Source: Meconema thalassinum (taxonomy: Eukaryota > Arthropoda > Insecta > Orthoptera > Tettigoniidae). From it: a stretch of 64,000 bases of DNA. Both the position numbers and the translations under genes were made by a program. The DNA lies in contig OX336388.2 of assembly GCA_946902985.2 (NCBI GenBank), positions 226,694,467 to 226,758,466 of the forward strand, read 5' to 3'. The notes beneath the pieces were generated by a model. It worked only from the letters and a program-made list of their open reading frames with translations. It had not been told where the DNA came from and did not search any database. This document shows positions 32,217 through 43,496 of the stretch, piece after piece. The first letter of the stretch is position 1. Each line of letters begins with the position of its first letter.

Positions 32217-32722
32217 GTTGGTTGTTTGGTTCCTCAGTTTAGGGGCTGCGACAAAATGGTCATGTAGCCCCGTGTACTTTGGGTGTGTGAAGAATGTGTG
32301 TGATAACCGGTGTTAATTGTGATGGCTGTATTAGAGTGTGTTTTTTAATTCAAGTAAGGACTACAACTTTGAATTTTTCAAATAGTTCCTACTTTTGCCG
32401 CCAAACGCCACCGTCAACGAACACTAGGCCAAGTTCATAAATTAGCTACTAGACGCCACCGCAACGAACGTAGGATCCTAAGAGCGTTTTTTACTTTCTT
32501 AACCTATACAATTTAGCTTCACACAGGTGTAATTAGTGGAAGGTTCTTTAACATGCCATAAATCTATGACATGGGACCGCCGGCTTTACTTCCCCTCCGA
32601 AGGAAGGCATACTGAGGGATTTTTAACGCTCTTAAAAAATCCGACGGCTTCGGCCGGGTTTGAACCCGCGATCTTGGGCATAGAAGCTCAGCATGCTACC
32701 GACTACGCCACCGAAGCCGCTG
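32217..32722 (-). mobile_element. SINE-A, most complete copy
   Basis: Tail TTGGTTGTTTGGTTCC at left. The head at right reads on the minus strand GGTGGCGTAGTCGGTAGC (A box) and GGGTTCAAACCCGGCC (B box). About 500 bp. It shows that the family is tRNA-derived with a (GGTT/AACC)n tail. Confidence 0.9.
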
Positions 32723-32732
32723 TAATGCAATT

Positions 32733-33243
32733 TGAAAAAAGAAAAGTATGACATTTTTTTATAAACGTGGGAAAAGATGATGCATGGTAAATAAATTGTC
32801 AAATTTTGAAAAATTTCCAAACAACTCTATAAATGTTGCTTATGGTTGCCACAAGCATGTCGTTACTGTGATATGCTTGCCACGGTGGGTGAGTGGTTAA
32901 AGTATCGGACTACCAACCCCAAGATTGCAGGTTCGCCCCTGGCCATGGTAAGTGATTTTTGAAGGCGACAAAAATCACGATACTCATGTCATACGTTGTT
33001 GGCATGTTAAAGAACCCATTTGAATTCAGTAGGCCGTGTTCAATGGCAAAATTAATCTCGGGATTTTCCGCCAACACAAAGTTCCTCCATTCTCTACTTG
33101 AAAGCGCTGTAGTGTCAAGGAGTTTAGATATCTAACCTCCTTGACTTTCATAGCATTCAAAGGAACGACGAAATTCCGACATGCAAGCTACCCTCTGGGT
33201 GCCAATTAACAAAGCTTGCACCAGGCACCCGAGGCCATACGAT

Positions 33244-33274
<31 letters not shown>

Positions 33275-33375
33275 CTGTGATATGAGTATCATTTGCCAAC
33301 AATATTTCTAGCATGTTCAACAATGGAATGAACATTGACATTTTATTCCTTTCTTAGCTGAATCCCCCTCTTAAA
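32733..33375 (+). mobile_element. Paralogue of the 25.9-26.6 kb block, opposite orientation
   Basis: Flanks of SINE-B here (GAAAAAAGAAAAGTATGACA, ATGATGCATGGTAAA, TTGCCAACAATATTTCTAGC, AATGAACATTGACATTTTATTCC) match the 25.95-26.59 kb block inverted. The hairpin/CTAG end is not present here; similarity stops near GAATCCCCC at 33365. Confidence 0.7.
32876..33271 (+). mobile_element. SINE-B copy 4
   Basis: TTACTGTGATATG at 32863-32875 and 33272-33284. Head CTTGCCACGGTGGGTGAGTGG, tail (ATT)n. Same insertion site as the 26-kb copy. Confidence 0.95.
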
Positions 33376-35030
33376 CGGTTTACCCAGAGTAAGCTTAAAA
33401 GACACACGGACGGCAGGTCCCAGACGTAATTCAGAAAAGCCGAGGTGAACAGCGAAACTCCAAACGTATATACTCTTCTCTCTGAAGTCTTAACTTGACA
33501 TGACTCGACAGTTTGATGCTGTCCAAAGCTGGGGTGATAGGCTCGCTCTGAAGCTAGTAATTTCCACTGATTGGAGATTGTTTGAAGATATGAAAACGTA
33601 AAATCACATATAGTGGGCGATGTATTGAATATAGAGATATGCTGTCGGGGAATGTTTGTGATTTTTTTTCATGCTGAACAATTAAAATTCTGGTAATGAA
33701 CCAGGATAATTTTTCATAAATCACGATTTAGATATTTCATACCCTTACTTTAATATTAAGGGCAGATGACCTTGCAGTTCTGACCCTTGAAACAACAATA
33801 ACTAACTACAGTAAGTTACTTTTATATTCTCCAATTTCAGTTTTAGAATTCCCTTGATTAATTCCATAACCTTTCATACATACACAAACAACAAAAATAC
33901 GAAGCCTTGGTAATTTCTTTCAGCCTTCTAAAGTACACGCAATTCATTTTATTCTTCTTTACGCTCATTCGCTTCCATCTCTTTTTTCCCCTCGTTCCCA
34001 CCACCCCTATTTCATCATCTTTCCCTTCTTTTTTATTGTACTTATTATAATTATTATGATCATAGCTATTTTCTACTTTCGCTTCCCAAAACAGACAGAC
34101 CTACAGACAAACAAACAGACCCATGTTAAATACTAGCACTATGTCATCACATTCAACACAGCAGACGTTGCGACCAATCATTCTCACCTGTAATCACCAG
34201 ACCCTATGCCACCTCACAGGCTTAAAACAAATGACACTCAACTTGGAGGTAATATTTCTGTAGAGAAATTTTAACACTCATTCTATCTTTCTCTCTCTCT
34301 CTCGCTCTCTCACTCTGTCACAAAACAAAAACTCACTAACACATAGAAATACACAGAAAAGACATTTAACATGTAGCTCTTTTCTTGTGTATACCCTAAT
34401 AAAAATTATTTCACTTAGGAAAACTAATAAATGAGGTATAAAGGTTATATTTTTTTCACAAACAAACAAAGATAACGTTCCTTTAGACAGATAAAAAATA
34501 ATAACAATAAAAAAACATTCTACTGTCGAAAAATGTTTGGCAATTAGAAATATGAATAAATCTTGGGTGAAAATGAAAGAATGAGAGAAGAAGATATTAA
34601 AATAAGACAAAAGACAGAGAAAAAGAGAATTATAAATTCAAGCAGCAGCAAGGACAAAATACTAATAAAAAAAAGTATAATACATTTTTTGTGATTGCAA
34701 TATATTTTACACAGAATCTTTGAATTACCTAACTTGGATTCGTGTAATATTGCATTATATTTCTCCCTGCATATGCTAGAAATAAATCTACAGTACTTAT
34801 ACTATATTAAGGCCCAAGGCTTTATACATCAACGCTATTTCTAGAGTTGTACGAAACCAACATGAACAATTTGATGTCGTTCCAAAGCTCTTGCTGAGCG
34901 GATTTAATTAAATAAGAAGAGACAAGGAAGTAACAATTCACATCCTGTTGACCAAAGAAATATCTTTAGACTTATAGGAATATACAAATACCAACTATTT
35001 AGATATAATTATGTCATTCTCGCAAATTTA
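33376..35030. other. Unassigned AT-rich region with M-like and CT-rich parts
   Basis: 33376-33720 shows weak similarity to M (GTAAGCTTAAAAGACACACGG, GGGCGATGTATTGAA). A retroposon tail (GGGCAGATGACCTTGCAG..AACAACAATAACTA) lies at 33758-33800 and a CTCTCTCT run at 34290-34310. A 110-codon minus frame (34278-34610) is F/I/L-rich with an RERERERK end from the CT run and is not considered a gene. Confidence 0.4.
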
Positions 35031-35060
35031 TTTTTAGCCTACTTTTCACATTTTGTAATA

Positions 35061-36584
35061 ACAAGTAGTTCCGTGAAGAACTATACAGCCTATTTTCATA
35101 TATCCTACTGATGTTAACTGCCACTATCAACATACAAAATTTCAGTTTGATTGCGGTAATAGATTCGTAGATAATGAGAAACGACCAAATATTTCGGATG
35201 GTTGCCATTTTGGATTTTATATATGTGGGTCCTAGAGTTATGTACTGTTACATGCAGATTATTTTGTACGTGTAGTATTCAAACTTCAATCGCATAATTT
35301 GGACACACGAAGTAACAAGGAGATTTTAAAATTTCGCACAGCTGCCATCTTGTGGTTATGGAAACAATTGAAATAAATTAGATGCCAGTGGATTACCATT
35401 CGTATAAGGATTTACTGTACCAAGTTTCACTGCATTCGGATGGTTAAATTGCGAGAAACGTCCATGTGAATATTTATACTTCGCGTCGCCGCCATGTTGG
35501 ATTTGTGATCACCAGGTTATTTAAAGTCCTATAGGTGAACTTAAGTTCCTAGCCCCTATGAACATTAAAAAATTCAGTTTAATTGCTATAATAGATTTGT
35601 TGATATTCAGAACCGTCTAAATATTTGGAATGGTCGCCATGTTGGATTGTTAAATGTATAGGCCATAGAGTCATGTACCATTAAAGGAAAATTATTGCGT
35701 GGGTTCATTATTTAAACTTTCACTTCGATCGCATGACTACATCACAAGAAATAAAAACTTAATTTTAAAATTCGCACAGCCGCCATCTTGTGGTTAAGAA
35801 AACAATTGAACTAAATTAGATACCAGTGCATTACAACGTGTATAAATATTTCCTGTACCAGATTTCAGTGCGTTTGGAACATTAAATCGCGAGAAAGGTC
35901 AATTTAAATTTTCAAATTCGCTTGGCCGCCATGTCCGTTCTGTAGTTAACCGGTTTTTGAAAGTCTTATAGATGGACTTCCAGTAGTGCCCTTTATATCC
36001 ATACAAAATTTCAGGGAGATACCGCTAATAGTTTCAGAGATACAGAATGCCGGTGAAATATTTCGCACATCCGCCATCTTGTGGTTATGTAAACAATTGA
36101 ACGAAGTTAGATGTCGGTGCATTACAATGTATATAAACATATTCTGTACCAAGTTTCATTGCGTTTGGTTGGTTAAATCGCGAGAAACGTCTATTTAAAA
36201 GTTGCAACTTCGCTTGGCCGCCATGTTGGTTCTGTAGTTACCAGGTTTTCAAAGGTCACATAAGTGAACTTATAGTAGTTCCCTTTATCACCATACAAAA
36301 TGTCAGGGTAATATCGGTAATAGTTTCGCAGATATTGAATGCTGGTGAAATATTTCGCACAGCCGCCATGTTGAATTGGTGAGTCGTAACAAAATTTGAA
36401 GGGCACGAACGGGGTCGCCCGGAATAGTGCTATGAACTTACCGAGTTTCATTGAAATCTCTCCAGCCTTTTAGATTTTATTAGGGGGACACACACACACG
36501 AATCACACACACACACACGCACACACACACACGGACAAAAGGTGATCTCATAAGCCTATTTTTTCATAATTGAAAATAGGCTAA
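35061..36584 (+). mobile_element. Tandem-repeat element G1
   Basis: It begins ACAAGTAGTTCCGTGAAG with AGCCTATTTTC close by, and ends in the stem-loop AAGCCTATTTT..GAAAATAGGCTAA. The interior has diverged modules of about 290-440 bp, each carrying GCCGCCAT (C/G)TTG words (near 35340, 35503, 35636, 35779, 35925, 36070, 36219, 36362), then a (CA)n tract. G2 at 48489-49999 is the same family inverted. No coding. Confidence 0.85.
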
Positions 36585-37538
36585 AAATGAGGAAAGAGTA
36601 GACTTATGATATCGATCCGGGCAAATGTGTGTCTGTCTGTCCTTCCTTCGGCCTGTCCCCCTAACAACTTCTAAACGGCTGCAGTTATCGGAACCAAATT
36701 TGGTATGAGTAAAGACCTACGGCTGAATATGTCATGGCCATATTTGAAAATGACGTCAGTGCTACCAACTGATGAAAAATCACAATTGAATGTTGAGGTC
36801 TCGGAAAATATGCATGTGAATTGTTCCAAAATTGACACACATATAGATAATATTACATCAAACTAATTTACAGGAGCCCATACATGAGAGTGTTGCCAAC
36901 CTGATTCTATGCCTACTGATAGGTCCAATCTTTAAATGCATGTAACTTCCATACTATGTATAGGATTACAACCAAATTTGTTATGTGAATTCCACACCAG
37001 TGCATTTATGAATGTGCTTTTTATTTTGTGTAAACCGGGCTGCCAACTGTTGAAAAATGCACTCTATATATTTGTATCCTAATATCAATATATCAGAAAG
37101 TATGCAGGCCAACAGTTCTAAACTTTGCATACATATAGACCTGCAAGTGTAGGTTAATTTTCAGTAACCGATATACGACAGTGCTGCCAACATGATTCTA
37201 CGCGTGCTCATAGGTTTAATGTTGAATCACATGTAACTTCCATACTAATAAATAGAGTTATTTCAAAATTGCCATATATATAGATTATAATATTTCAAAG
37301 TAAGTTTTAGCATCCCATTTATGGCAGTGTCGCCAACCTGATTTTACGCATGCTGATAAATTCCATATTTAAATACATGTAACGTGCATACTATCTTACT
37401 GAACCTCAAGCAATGTGCGTTGTGTACCTTTAGAGATTGAACTAAGAGTATAGAGTCGTCAGGTCTGCCAACTGTTGATATATGGTCGCTATAATTTTAA
37501 GAAAAGTAGGCTCTTTAGTTCGTCATGGAACTACTTGC
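36585..37538 (-). mobile_element. Tandem-repeat element H2 (inverted, abuts G1)
   Basis: Reading minus: the CAAGTAGTTCC start near 37538, AGCCTACTTTTC, then H1-type modules (TTGGCAGACC, GCAGTTGGTAGCACTGACGTC-like, TATCAGNAGG), a GACAGACA tract at about 36635 and the CATAAGTCTACTCTTTCCTC end. The last part of its stem-loop is missing where it meets G1. Same class as H1. Confidence 0.75.
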
Positions 37539-37704
37539 TACTAACATCTAATTAAAGTCCACATTTGCCACAGATCTGTTTTAACTGTTTTTTTTTTAAA
37601 TCTTCATAGAAACCAAAGTAAAATATTAATAACAATGCATTGCTTGTAATTACATTAGTTTCGTTTCCTTTAACAGAATCGCCGAAACTGGTAGATTTCA
37701 TATA

Positions 37705-38322
37705 CAAAGAGTTTATTTTGTATCTGACGGAGACCTTCGTTTGCCCACTCGCCCGCGCCGCGAACCTGTCTCCCGCCACGCACTTTGCCGTTATGCGGCA
37801 TTGAGTGTAGGAATGTGTACTTACCTAGTTCACAGTTGGTGCTGAAAATGTTCGCCATGCACTGCTACACATCGCTGGCATCTTTTAATGAAACTGGCAT
37901 TTACTTTCTGAAGTTCCTCAGCACAGATTGATGGCATTTCAGCTGTGATATAGTCTTTAAGCTGTCTGTATGAACTTTTTTGCTAGATCTTTTATAGTAT
38001 TGACGCTAGGCAGGGGTCTGTTTGGAAATTTCTGACGGAATTTCCGTCGTGTTTTCGCACAAGATTACCTGTACTTTATGACGGTATTATATATACACGT
38101 TCACGTAATGAAAATCGCATTGGAACAGCACGCTGAGCACTAAACACGTGAACAATTGACTAAACTGAACCTCACACTGTTAAAGCTCTCAGCAGACTGC
38201 AAAGGAGGGAAACTTGTGGCACCAAGAAGCAGATTAGGGCCAAGTGCTCGGCGAGGGACCAGCTAGCGCCGCGGGCGAGCGGGCAAGCGAGGGTCTCCGT
38301 CAGATACAAAATAAACTCTCTG
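37705..38322 (-). mobile_element. Tc1/mariner deletion derivative (618 bp)
   Basis: TA at 37703-37704 and 38323-38324. Terminal inverted repeats CA(A/G)AGAGTTTATTTTGTA..CTGACGGAGACC extend to about 60 bp and include a GC-rich inner part. The minus strand near 38005-37830 encodes DYITAEMPSICAEELQKVNA and then a CQRCVAVHGEHF-type end, which resembles a Tc1/mariner transposase C-terminus. The catalytic domain is missing. Confidence 0.85.
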
Positions 38323-38332
38323 TACATTAACT

Positions 38333-38700
38333 ATCAACCCACCCCGACTTCGCCCGGCATTACGTGATAATGGATATCCTTACAACGTAAAATTAATTGT
38401 AAATAAATAACATAAAATAAAATATAATATTGGGCTTCACATAAAATTTTCAAAATTAAGTTAGAAAAATAATAAATTTTGTAATAGTATGTGTAAATAA
38501 AATATTAGCCTTTATATCAAAAATTCAAAAATATAGACAATTAAATAATATAGAAAACAAGTGCCGAATATCAACAAATATTGTAAATATTTTCATTCTT
38601 AATTGAGCTGACGAAGACCTCGATATCAGGTCGAAACATGTACTGTACAATATATAATAGATATATTTGTGTAAGTATTGATTAGCGTATTATTTTGAAC
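38333..38700 (-). mobile_element. Helitron-like 3' end and AT-rich body
   Basis: The minus strand ends CCGGGCGAAGTCGG hairpin, GGTGGGTTG, ATAG (one base off CTAG), T. The body is AT-rich with a CTGACGA..GAAAC motif near 38608. The 5' border is not found. Confidence 0.4.
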
Positions 38701-39149
38701 TTTGATTTGTTAGAAATTGTCATTCTTTTTCATAGAGTTTTATTGCTTCTAAAAATAAGCAAAAACATTAAAGCTCACACCGTAATTTTTAATAATATGC
38801 TTTTATACGTGTTTGTGTGGATGTGTGTTAGTGTTTGTACTTAAAAGAGAGAGAAGAAAAAAGACATTAGCACAGATGAGATGTGATGTGACGAAGGGTG
38901 ATTCTTCAACCCCCCTTCCATCCCTCCTTGCATTTCCTTGTAATTAGGGATGAAATATTTATCACCTTAAAATCATCCTGACTGTAATCTTGCCTGTGTA
39001 ATCCCCCAGTTTCCCTCCACCCCAACCTTCCACGATTCTCTATTCTAGCTCATAATAAAAGACATTCGCTACATTACCCCATCTCATATTAACTCTGGTC
39101 TATATGAATATCTAAACCTGTACTTATTACATACCTCACTACCTTTTGT
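38701..39149. other. Unassigned region
   Basis: No coding or repeat match. Confidence 0.4.
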
Positions 39150-39715
39150 AGATGGGTGTTAGTGCACACTGTTTGAGACCAACACCACGAGATAGAATCT
39201 ACTGTTTGGCTGGAGTCGCCCCACCAGATATTATAAGAGAAGTTGCAGCCAGGACTGAGAAAACCAAAGCAATTACCTCATGCGCACACCCATTGTACGG
39301 ATATGAATCTGCTAAGTCCACAAGGTTAAGATTATGGAGATCTAGAAAGACTCGATTTGATGGCGGATGCTACCAATTAAACATCTCCCTCCGGGACATG
39401 AGGAACACTGGACCACGTGGAAGTCAAACAGGCTTCGCACTGGTGTTGGTAGATAAAGAACCAATATGATAAAGTGGGGTTTTCCAGGCACATCCAGGCT
39501 ATGTGATTGTGGTGAAGTCCAAACCACAGTCCACTTAATGATTTGCAGTAAGTGTCCTTTAAGTTGCACAATGCTGGATTTGATGGCTGCGACACCTAAA
39601 GCCCGTGGTTTGGCAAAATTTTTGGCCAGACACTATTTGATATGTGTGTTATTAAGTACCATTCTTTTTAAATGTAAAATGTATACTTCTGTCACGAATA
39701 AATAAATAAGTGCTT
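39150..39715 (+). pseudogene. LINE-delta C-terminal fragment
   Basis: 39152-39469 reads AGVAPPDIIREVAARTEKTK and HPLYGYESAKSTRLRLWRSR, followed in another frame (39466-39705) by CDCGEVQTTVHLMICSKCPL. This is the C-xCG-QT-H-C block typical of the ends of jockey/CR1-like pol proteins. One frameshift. It ends with an AATAAATAAATAAG tail. Confidence 0.75.
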
Positions 39716-39829
39716 ACCGAAGATATCCATCGGGTCACGGTCAGTGCAACCAACCCTGAAACCATCGATATCCGTAAATATCTAGAAGGCGTGAATAAAA
39801 AGGTTTCCGTTTGAGGGCAAAAGCTGGTG

Positions 39830-40400
39830 CCACCAATGGGAACCAAAAGCGCCAACAATGCAGTGTTGTCATCCATCGTCCCAAGAAGTTCAAGAGCCAA
39901 CCATCCACTGGAAAGGTGATGCTTACCCTGTTCATTGATTACCGGGGCCATTGCTTATTGATCTCAAGGAACCTGGTGTCTCCATCACTGGGGAACGGTA
40001 CTGTGCAACACTGGAGGAATTACGGAGTGGGAGAAATATCCAGGATAACTCCGATAAGGAGCGCTGCTGCTTCATGATAACGCACGTCCCCATACCACAA
40101 AGGTCGTGACGCAGAAGGTGCGCAAACTGAAGTAGGAGACAATCGAGTATCCGCCCTATAGTCCCGATCTCTCCCCATGCGATTATGACGTCTTCTTTCC
40201 CTTAAAATGGGCCTTAAAAGGTTGACGATTCCTGTCGGACGAAGATGTGCAGCAGGTGGCTACGGAGTTCTTCACGCAGCAGCACACAGTGTTTTACCCC
40301 GGTGTTAAGGTGGGCACGACTGCCTCAATGCTCACAGCGATTTTGTCTGATTGGCGTACCTATTCTGGACTATACGGCCATCAAACTGAATTTTTTTCAT
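39830..40400 (+). pseudogene. mariner (DD34D) transposase fragment
   Basis: Reads KKFKSQPSTGKVMLTLF, then after shifts LHDNARPHTTKVVTQKVRKL, a TAG, and YPPYSPDLSPCDYDVF. From the HDN aspartate to the PCD aspartate there are 34 residues, the mariner DD34D spacing. The N-terminal helix-turn-helix part and the first catalytic Asp are not readable. Same family as the 7.35-8.43 kb copy. Confidence 0.85.
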
Positions 40401-40579
40401 CACTCCTTACACAAACATTTCCCTTATTATTCCCGTTTTCCAACGGGGTCGGGGATGAGATGCGATGGAAGTGTTTGTGGCGGATGGTTTTTTACGGCTG
40501 GATGCCATTCCTGACGCCAACCTCATGAGACGAGTTAATGAGAGATGAAGTGAATATGGTGAAACTGGGCAAGGATGTG

Positions 40580-40735
40580 GAAGGAAGCGGCCGTGGTTTG
40601 TCAGAAGGTACCGTCGCAGAATTTTCCTGGAGTTGAAAATGGGAAACCACGGGATGCCATTTCAAGGACGGCCGACGGTGGGGTTCGAGTCATGACCTAA
40701 CGCTGCATTTTAGCGAGCGTAGCCACCAATGTAAT
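40580..40735 (-). mobile_element. SINE-T fragment
   Basis: GAAGCGGCCGTGG, AAAATGGGAAACCACGGGATG and GGGGTTCGAGTCATGACC match the 18.1-kb SINE-T at moderate identity. Confidence 0.55.
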
Positions 40736-40747
40736 AAAAATTAAAAT

Positions 40748-41070
40748 TCACTGCCTGCTTTCAGTCGACCAACAGATCAGGGATGGAATGAAAGAAGCCC
40801 CCATCCAGCGGCGAGGATATGAACTGTGCCGGCCGCTGAAGTTTGTCGCACTCCTCTGAGGCAATGATTAAATGAATGATAGATGAAATGAAATGGTAGT
40901 GGAGAGTGTTGCTGGAATGAAATTTGTGACAGGGAAAACCCGAGTACCCAGAGAAAAACCTATCTGCCTCCGTGTTCTCCAGCACAAATCTCACATGGAG
41001 TGACCGGGATTTGATCCACGGACCCAGCGGTGAGAGGCCGGCGTGCTGCCACCCAAGCCACGGAGGCTCT
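40748..41070 (-). mobile_element. tRNA-derived SINE (family E) with 8-bp duplication
   Basis: ATTAAAAT at 40740-40747 and 41071-41078. The minus strand starts GAGCCTCCGTGGCTTGGGTGG (A box), has GGATCAAATCCCGGTCACTCC (B box), body words TGAAATGAAATGG (plus strand) and a 3' part GATCAGGGATGGAATGAAAG on the plus strand. Confidence 0.85.
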
Positions 41071-41085
41071 ATTAAAATGTAATCA

Positions 41086-42010
41086 TCATCATCATCATCA
41101 TCCAAGTCCCCTTCCAGTCACCCGGGTGTGGTTTACAAGCCTCCTCCACTCCTTTCGGTCCTTCCATTTTTCCTGTTCCATCACTTCTGCCATATCCAAT
41201 CCTGCTTCTCCAATGTCCTTCAAAATTTGGTCCAACCACCTTCTTCTCGGTCTTCCAACTGGTCTCTTTCCCTTGACTTCACTTCCTAATTCCCTTCTTG
41301 CTACTCTTTCCTTACCCATTCTTTTTACATGTCCGAACCAACGTAACCTTGCTTTCTGTATCTTTTGATTTAACGGTTCCATATTTAACTCTTCTGTGAT
41401 TTTAATATTTTGAATTCTATCCCATCTTGTCTTTTTAACTGAAGTTCTTAAAAATTCCATTTCTACTGCTTGTATCTTACTATTTTGCCTTTTATTCGTT
41501 ACCAGTGTTTCCAGTCCATATGTTACAATTGGTATGAAATAATGTTTATATAATGTTAATTTCGTTCTCTTGGGTACTTTGTCATCCTATACAAGTTCTT
41601 TGACTTGATGATAACATGTGGTACCTTTACTTAGTCTGTTATTAATTTCAATGTTGATGTCATTACTTCCATTTATAGTGCTACCTAGATATGTAAACTG
41701 TTCTACATTCTATAACCGTACCCCATCTATGTTCACTTGACTTATCTTTTTCTCTTTTCCACAGTACATGACCACAGTTTTATTTTTACTAATTACCATT
41801 CCAAACTCTTTCAGATTTCCATTCCAAATGTCCAGTCTCTTTTGTACTTCTATTTCTCCCTTTCCCCAAATCACCACATCATCTGCAAATACCAAAGCAT
41901 TCACTTCATCATTACTGATACTTTGTTTTACACGTTTTACAATTTCATCCATCAGTAAATGTAATACAAGTAGTAAATATTTTGTAGTTGTCGAAATATA
42001 ACCGCAACAT
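41086..42010 (-). pseudogene. LINE-alpha reverse transcriptase C-terminal half
   Basis: The minus strand reads NALVFADDVVIWGKGEIEVQ (RT motif C, FADD), LKEFGMVISKNKTVVMYCGK, then YKHYFIPIVTYGLETL, MEFLRTSVKKTRWDRIQN, ARLRWFGHVKRMGKERVARR and GKRPVGRPRRRWLDQILKDI, ending in an (ATC)n tail at 41086-41102. One or more stops separate the parts (41461-41709). 5'-truncated. Confidence 0.9.
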
Positions 42011-42539
42011 GCTGGGCACAAAAGGGTTCCTTCTATGTTTTGGAAACTGAATGATAGGTAAATACAGTGTGTATATATTAGACAGTGAAATCATTTTATA
42101 CATTTCCTGTGTTCTGTTAGGAAAAGACGCTGAGGTCCAGCGAGAAGACAGAAAGGCACAATAAAACACTTTGGTCGGCTGCACCAATAACCATGGAGGA
42201 AGAAGCTAGTGAGAGTGTTGATGCGCCCTTGGTTCTCGTATATTGGGTCCAGCTCTCCCAATGAATCCCGGGCCGGTATTAAAAACAGATCCTTTATAGC
42301 AGGGGGCTAGCTACGGACAGCGCCAATATCACTCCGGGGAGAGGTAACACGTGTTGATAGTGGTGTGGTGTGGTGTGGTGGCCAAGACGTTCCATTCCGT
42401 TCGGGTCAATATAAGAAGACGGTCGCACAGCTTCACAAGAACCAAAGTCGACTTGCGGAGTATCATTTAGGGTGAATGTGCAAATGACGAGGACGTTTTC
42501 TGTTCAACCTCATCTGGTATATAAGACAAATCAAATTTA
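42011..42539. other. Unassigned region
   Basis: A GTGGTGTGGTGTGGTG run at 42360-42380. No coding or repeat match. Confidence 0.4.
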
Positions 42540-43480
42540 ACCCTTTAAGGGATAGTGGTCTCTATATTAACCACCTGTCACAAGGACAGTTTATGCTTTC
42601 AAAGATGCTGATAGTTGAATCTTTCAGCCAAATTTCGGAGAATTTTCCTGTCGTATCTACTTGACGTAATGTCTTGGATAACACCGCAGGGACTCACATC
42701 TAGTGGGACGTGGAATGGCGACCACGGGGCCCCAGCTGAGTCCGGCATTGCTTCCACTTACTTGTGCAGGGCTCCTCTCTGTCTTCTTTCCTGTCGACCT
42801 CACTTGGTTAACTCTTTTTCTCTTCCGACCCCGACGGTATTAGGGTATCCGAGGCCTAGGGAGTCTCTTCCTTTCCTGCCTTAATTGGCCCATGTCTCAA
42901 CTTTTCTGATACCCTCCTTCTGCGAGGGATCAGCCTTCTTTTTCTGTTCATGTTATCTCCTGCCTTCTGCGCAAGGCCCTCAAGGAGGCAGGGTGTGTGT
43001 AGCCCCACCACTTCTGGTGCACCCTGGATATTGCTACACCCTCAAGGGCTCACGGCTGGTGAGTTCGGGAGTTGGCGACCCCGAGGGATTCCTGAGCTGG
43101 GTCCGATTTCCCCCTTTTGTCCATTATCTGTGGGGTGGACCCTCTCCTCTATCACTTTCCTATCTGCCTTTCATGGCTCTCCTTCCTTCCCTCAATCCGC
43201 ATTCTTCGAGGGTTGAGGGCATTTCTTTTCCTCCTGTCCTTTATTTGCCTTATTCTCCTTTTGTTTTCCATTTCTTCTTCTAGTATATAAGTAAGTAGTT
43301 AGTTTTAGTTATAGTTTACATTTAATTATCATCTTCACGATCACCCAAACCATTAGGGGCCGATAACCTAGATGTTAGACCCCTTAAAACAACAATTATC
43401 ATCATCATAATGTGTTGGATAAAATTTTAAAAAATTCAAACTAAAAACATTAACAATTAAAGTGTAAACGCAAATGACAA
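42540..43480. repeat. Repeat P, split by retroposon C copy 2
   Basis: GGGATAGTGGTCTCTATATT, ACAAGGACAGTTTATGC and GTTGAATCTTTCAGCCAAAT (42549-42681) continue at 43409 with GTTGGATAAAATTTTAAAAA. The intact relative is 62598-62840. Function unknown. Confidence 0.7.
42682..43408 (+). mobile_element. Retroposon C, copy 2, with 14-bp target duplication
   Basis: AATGT(C/G)TTGGATAA at 42668-42681 and 43409-43422 fixes the borders. 727 bp, starting CACCGCAGGGACTCACATC and ending CCCCTTAAAACAACAATTATC then (ATC)n. An open frame of 132 codons (42885-43283) contains VAPPLLVHPGYCYTLKGSRL and ends SPFVFHFFF. Open in the same frame with the same stop in copies 1 and 4. It has no known motif. Confidence 0.85.
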
Positions 43481-43496
43481 CTGACTGCGCCAGAAT

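Noticed and set aside
34278..34610. 110-codon F/I/L-rich minus-strand frame
   Set aside because: AT-rich composition and a CT-repeat end (RERERERK); no motif or relative.
35061..36584. CRISPR-like array in the regularly spaced GCCGCCAT words
   Set aside because: The modules are 290-440 bp and diverged, not 25-40-bp identical repeats with unique spacers, and the genome context is eukaryotic.
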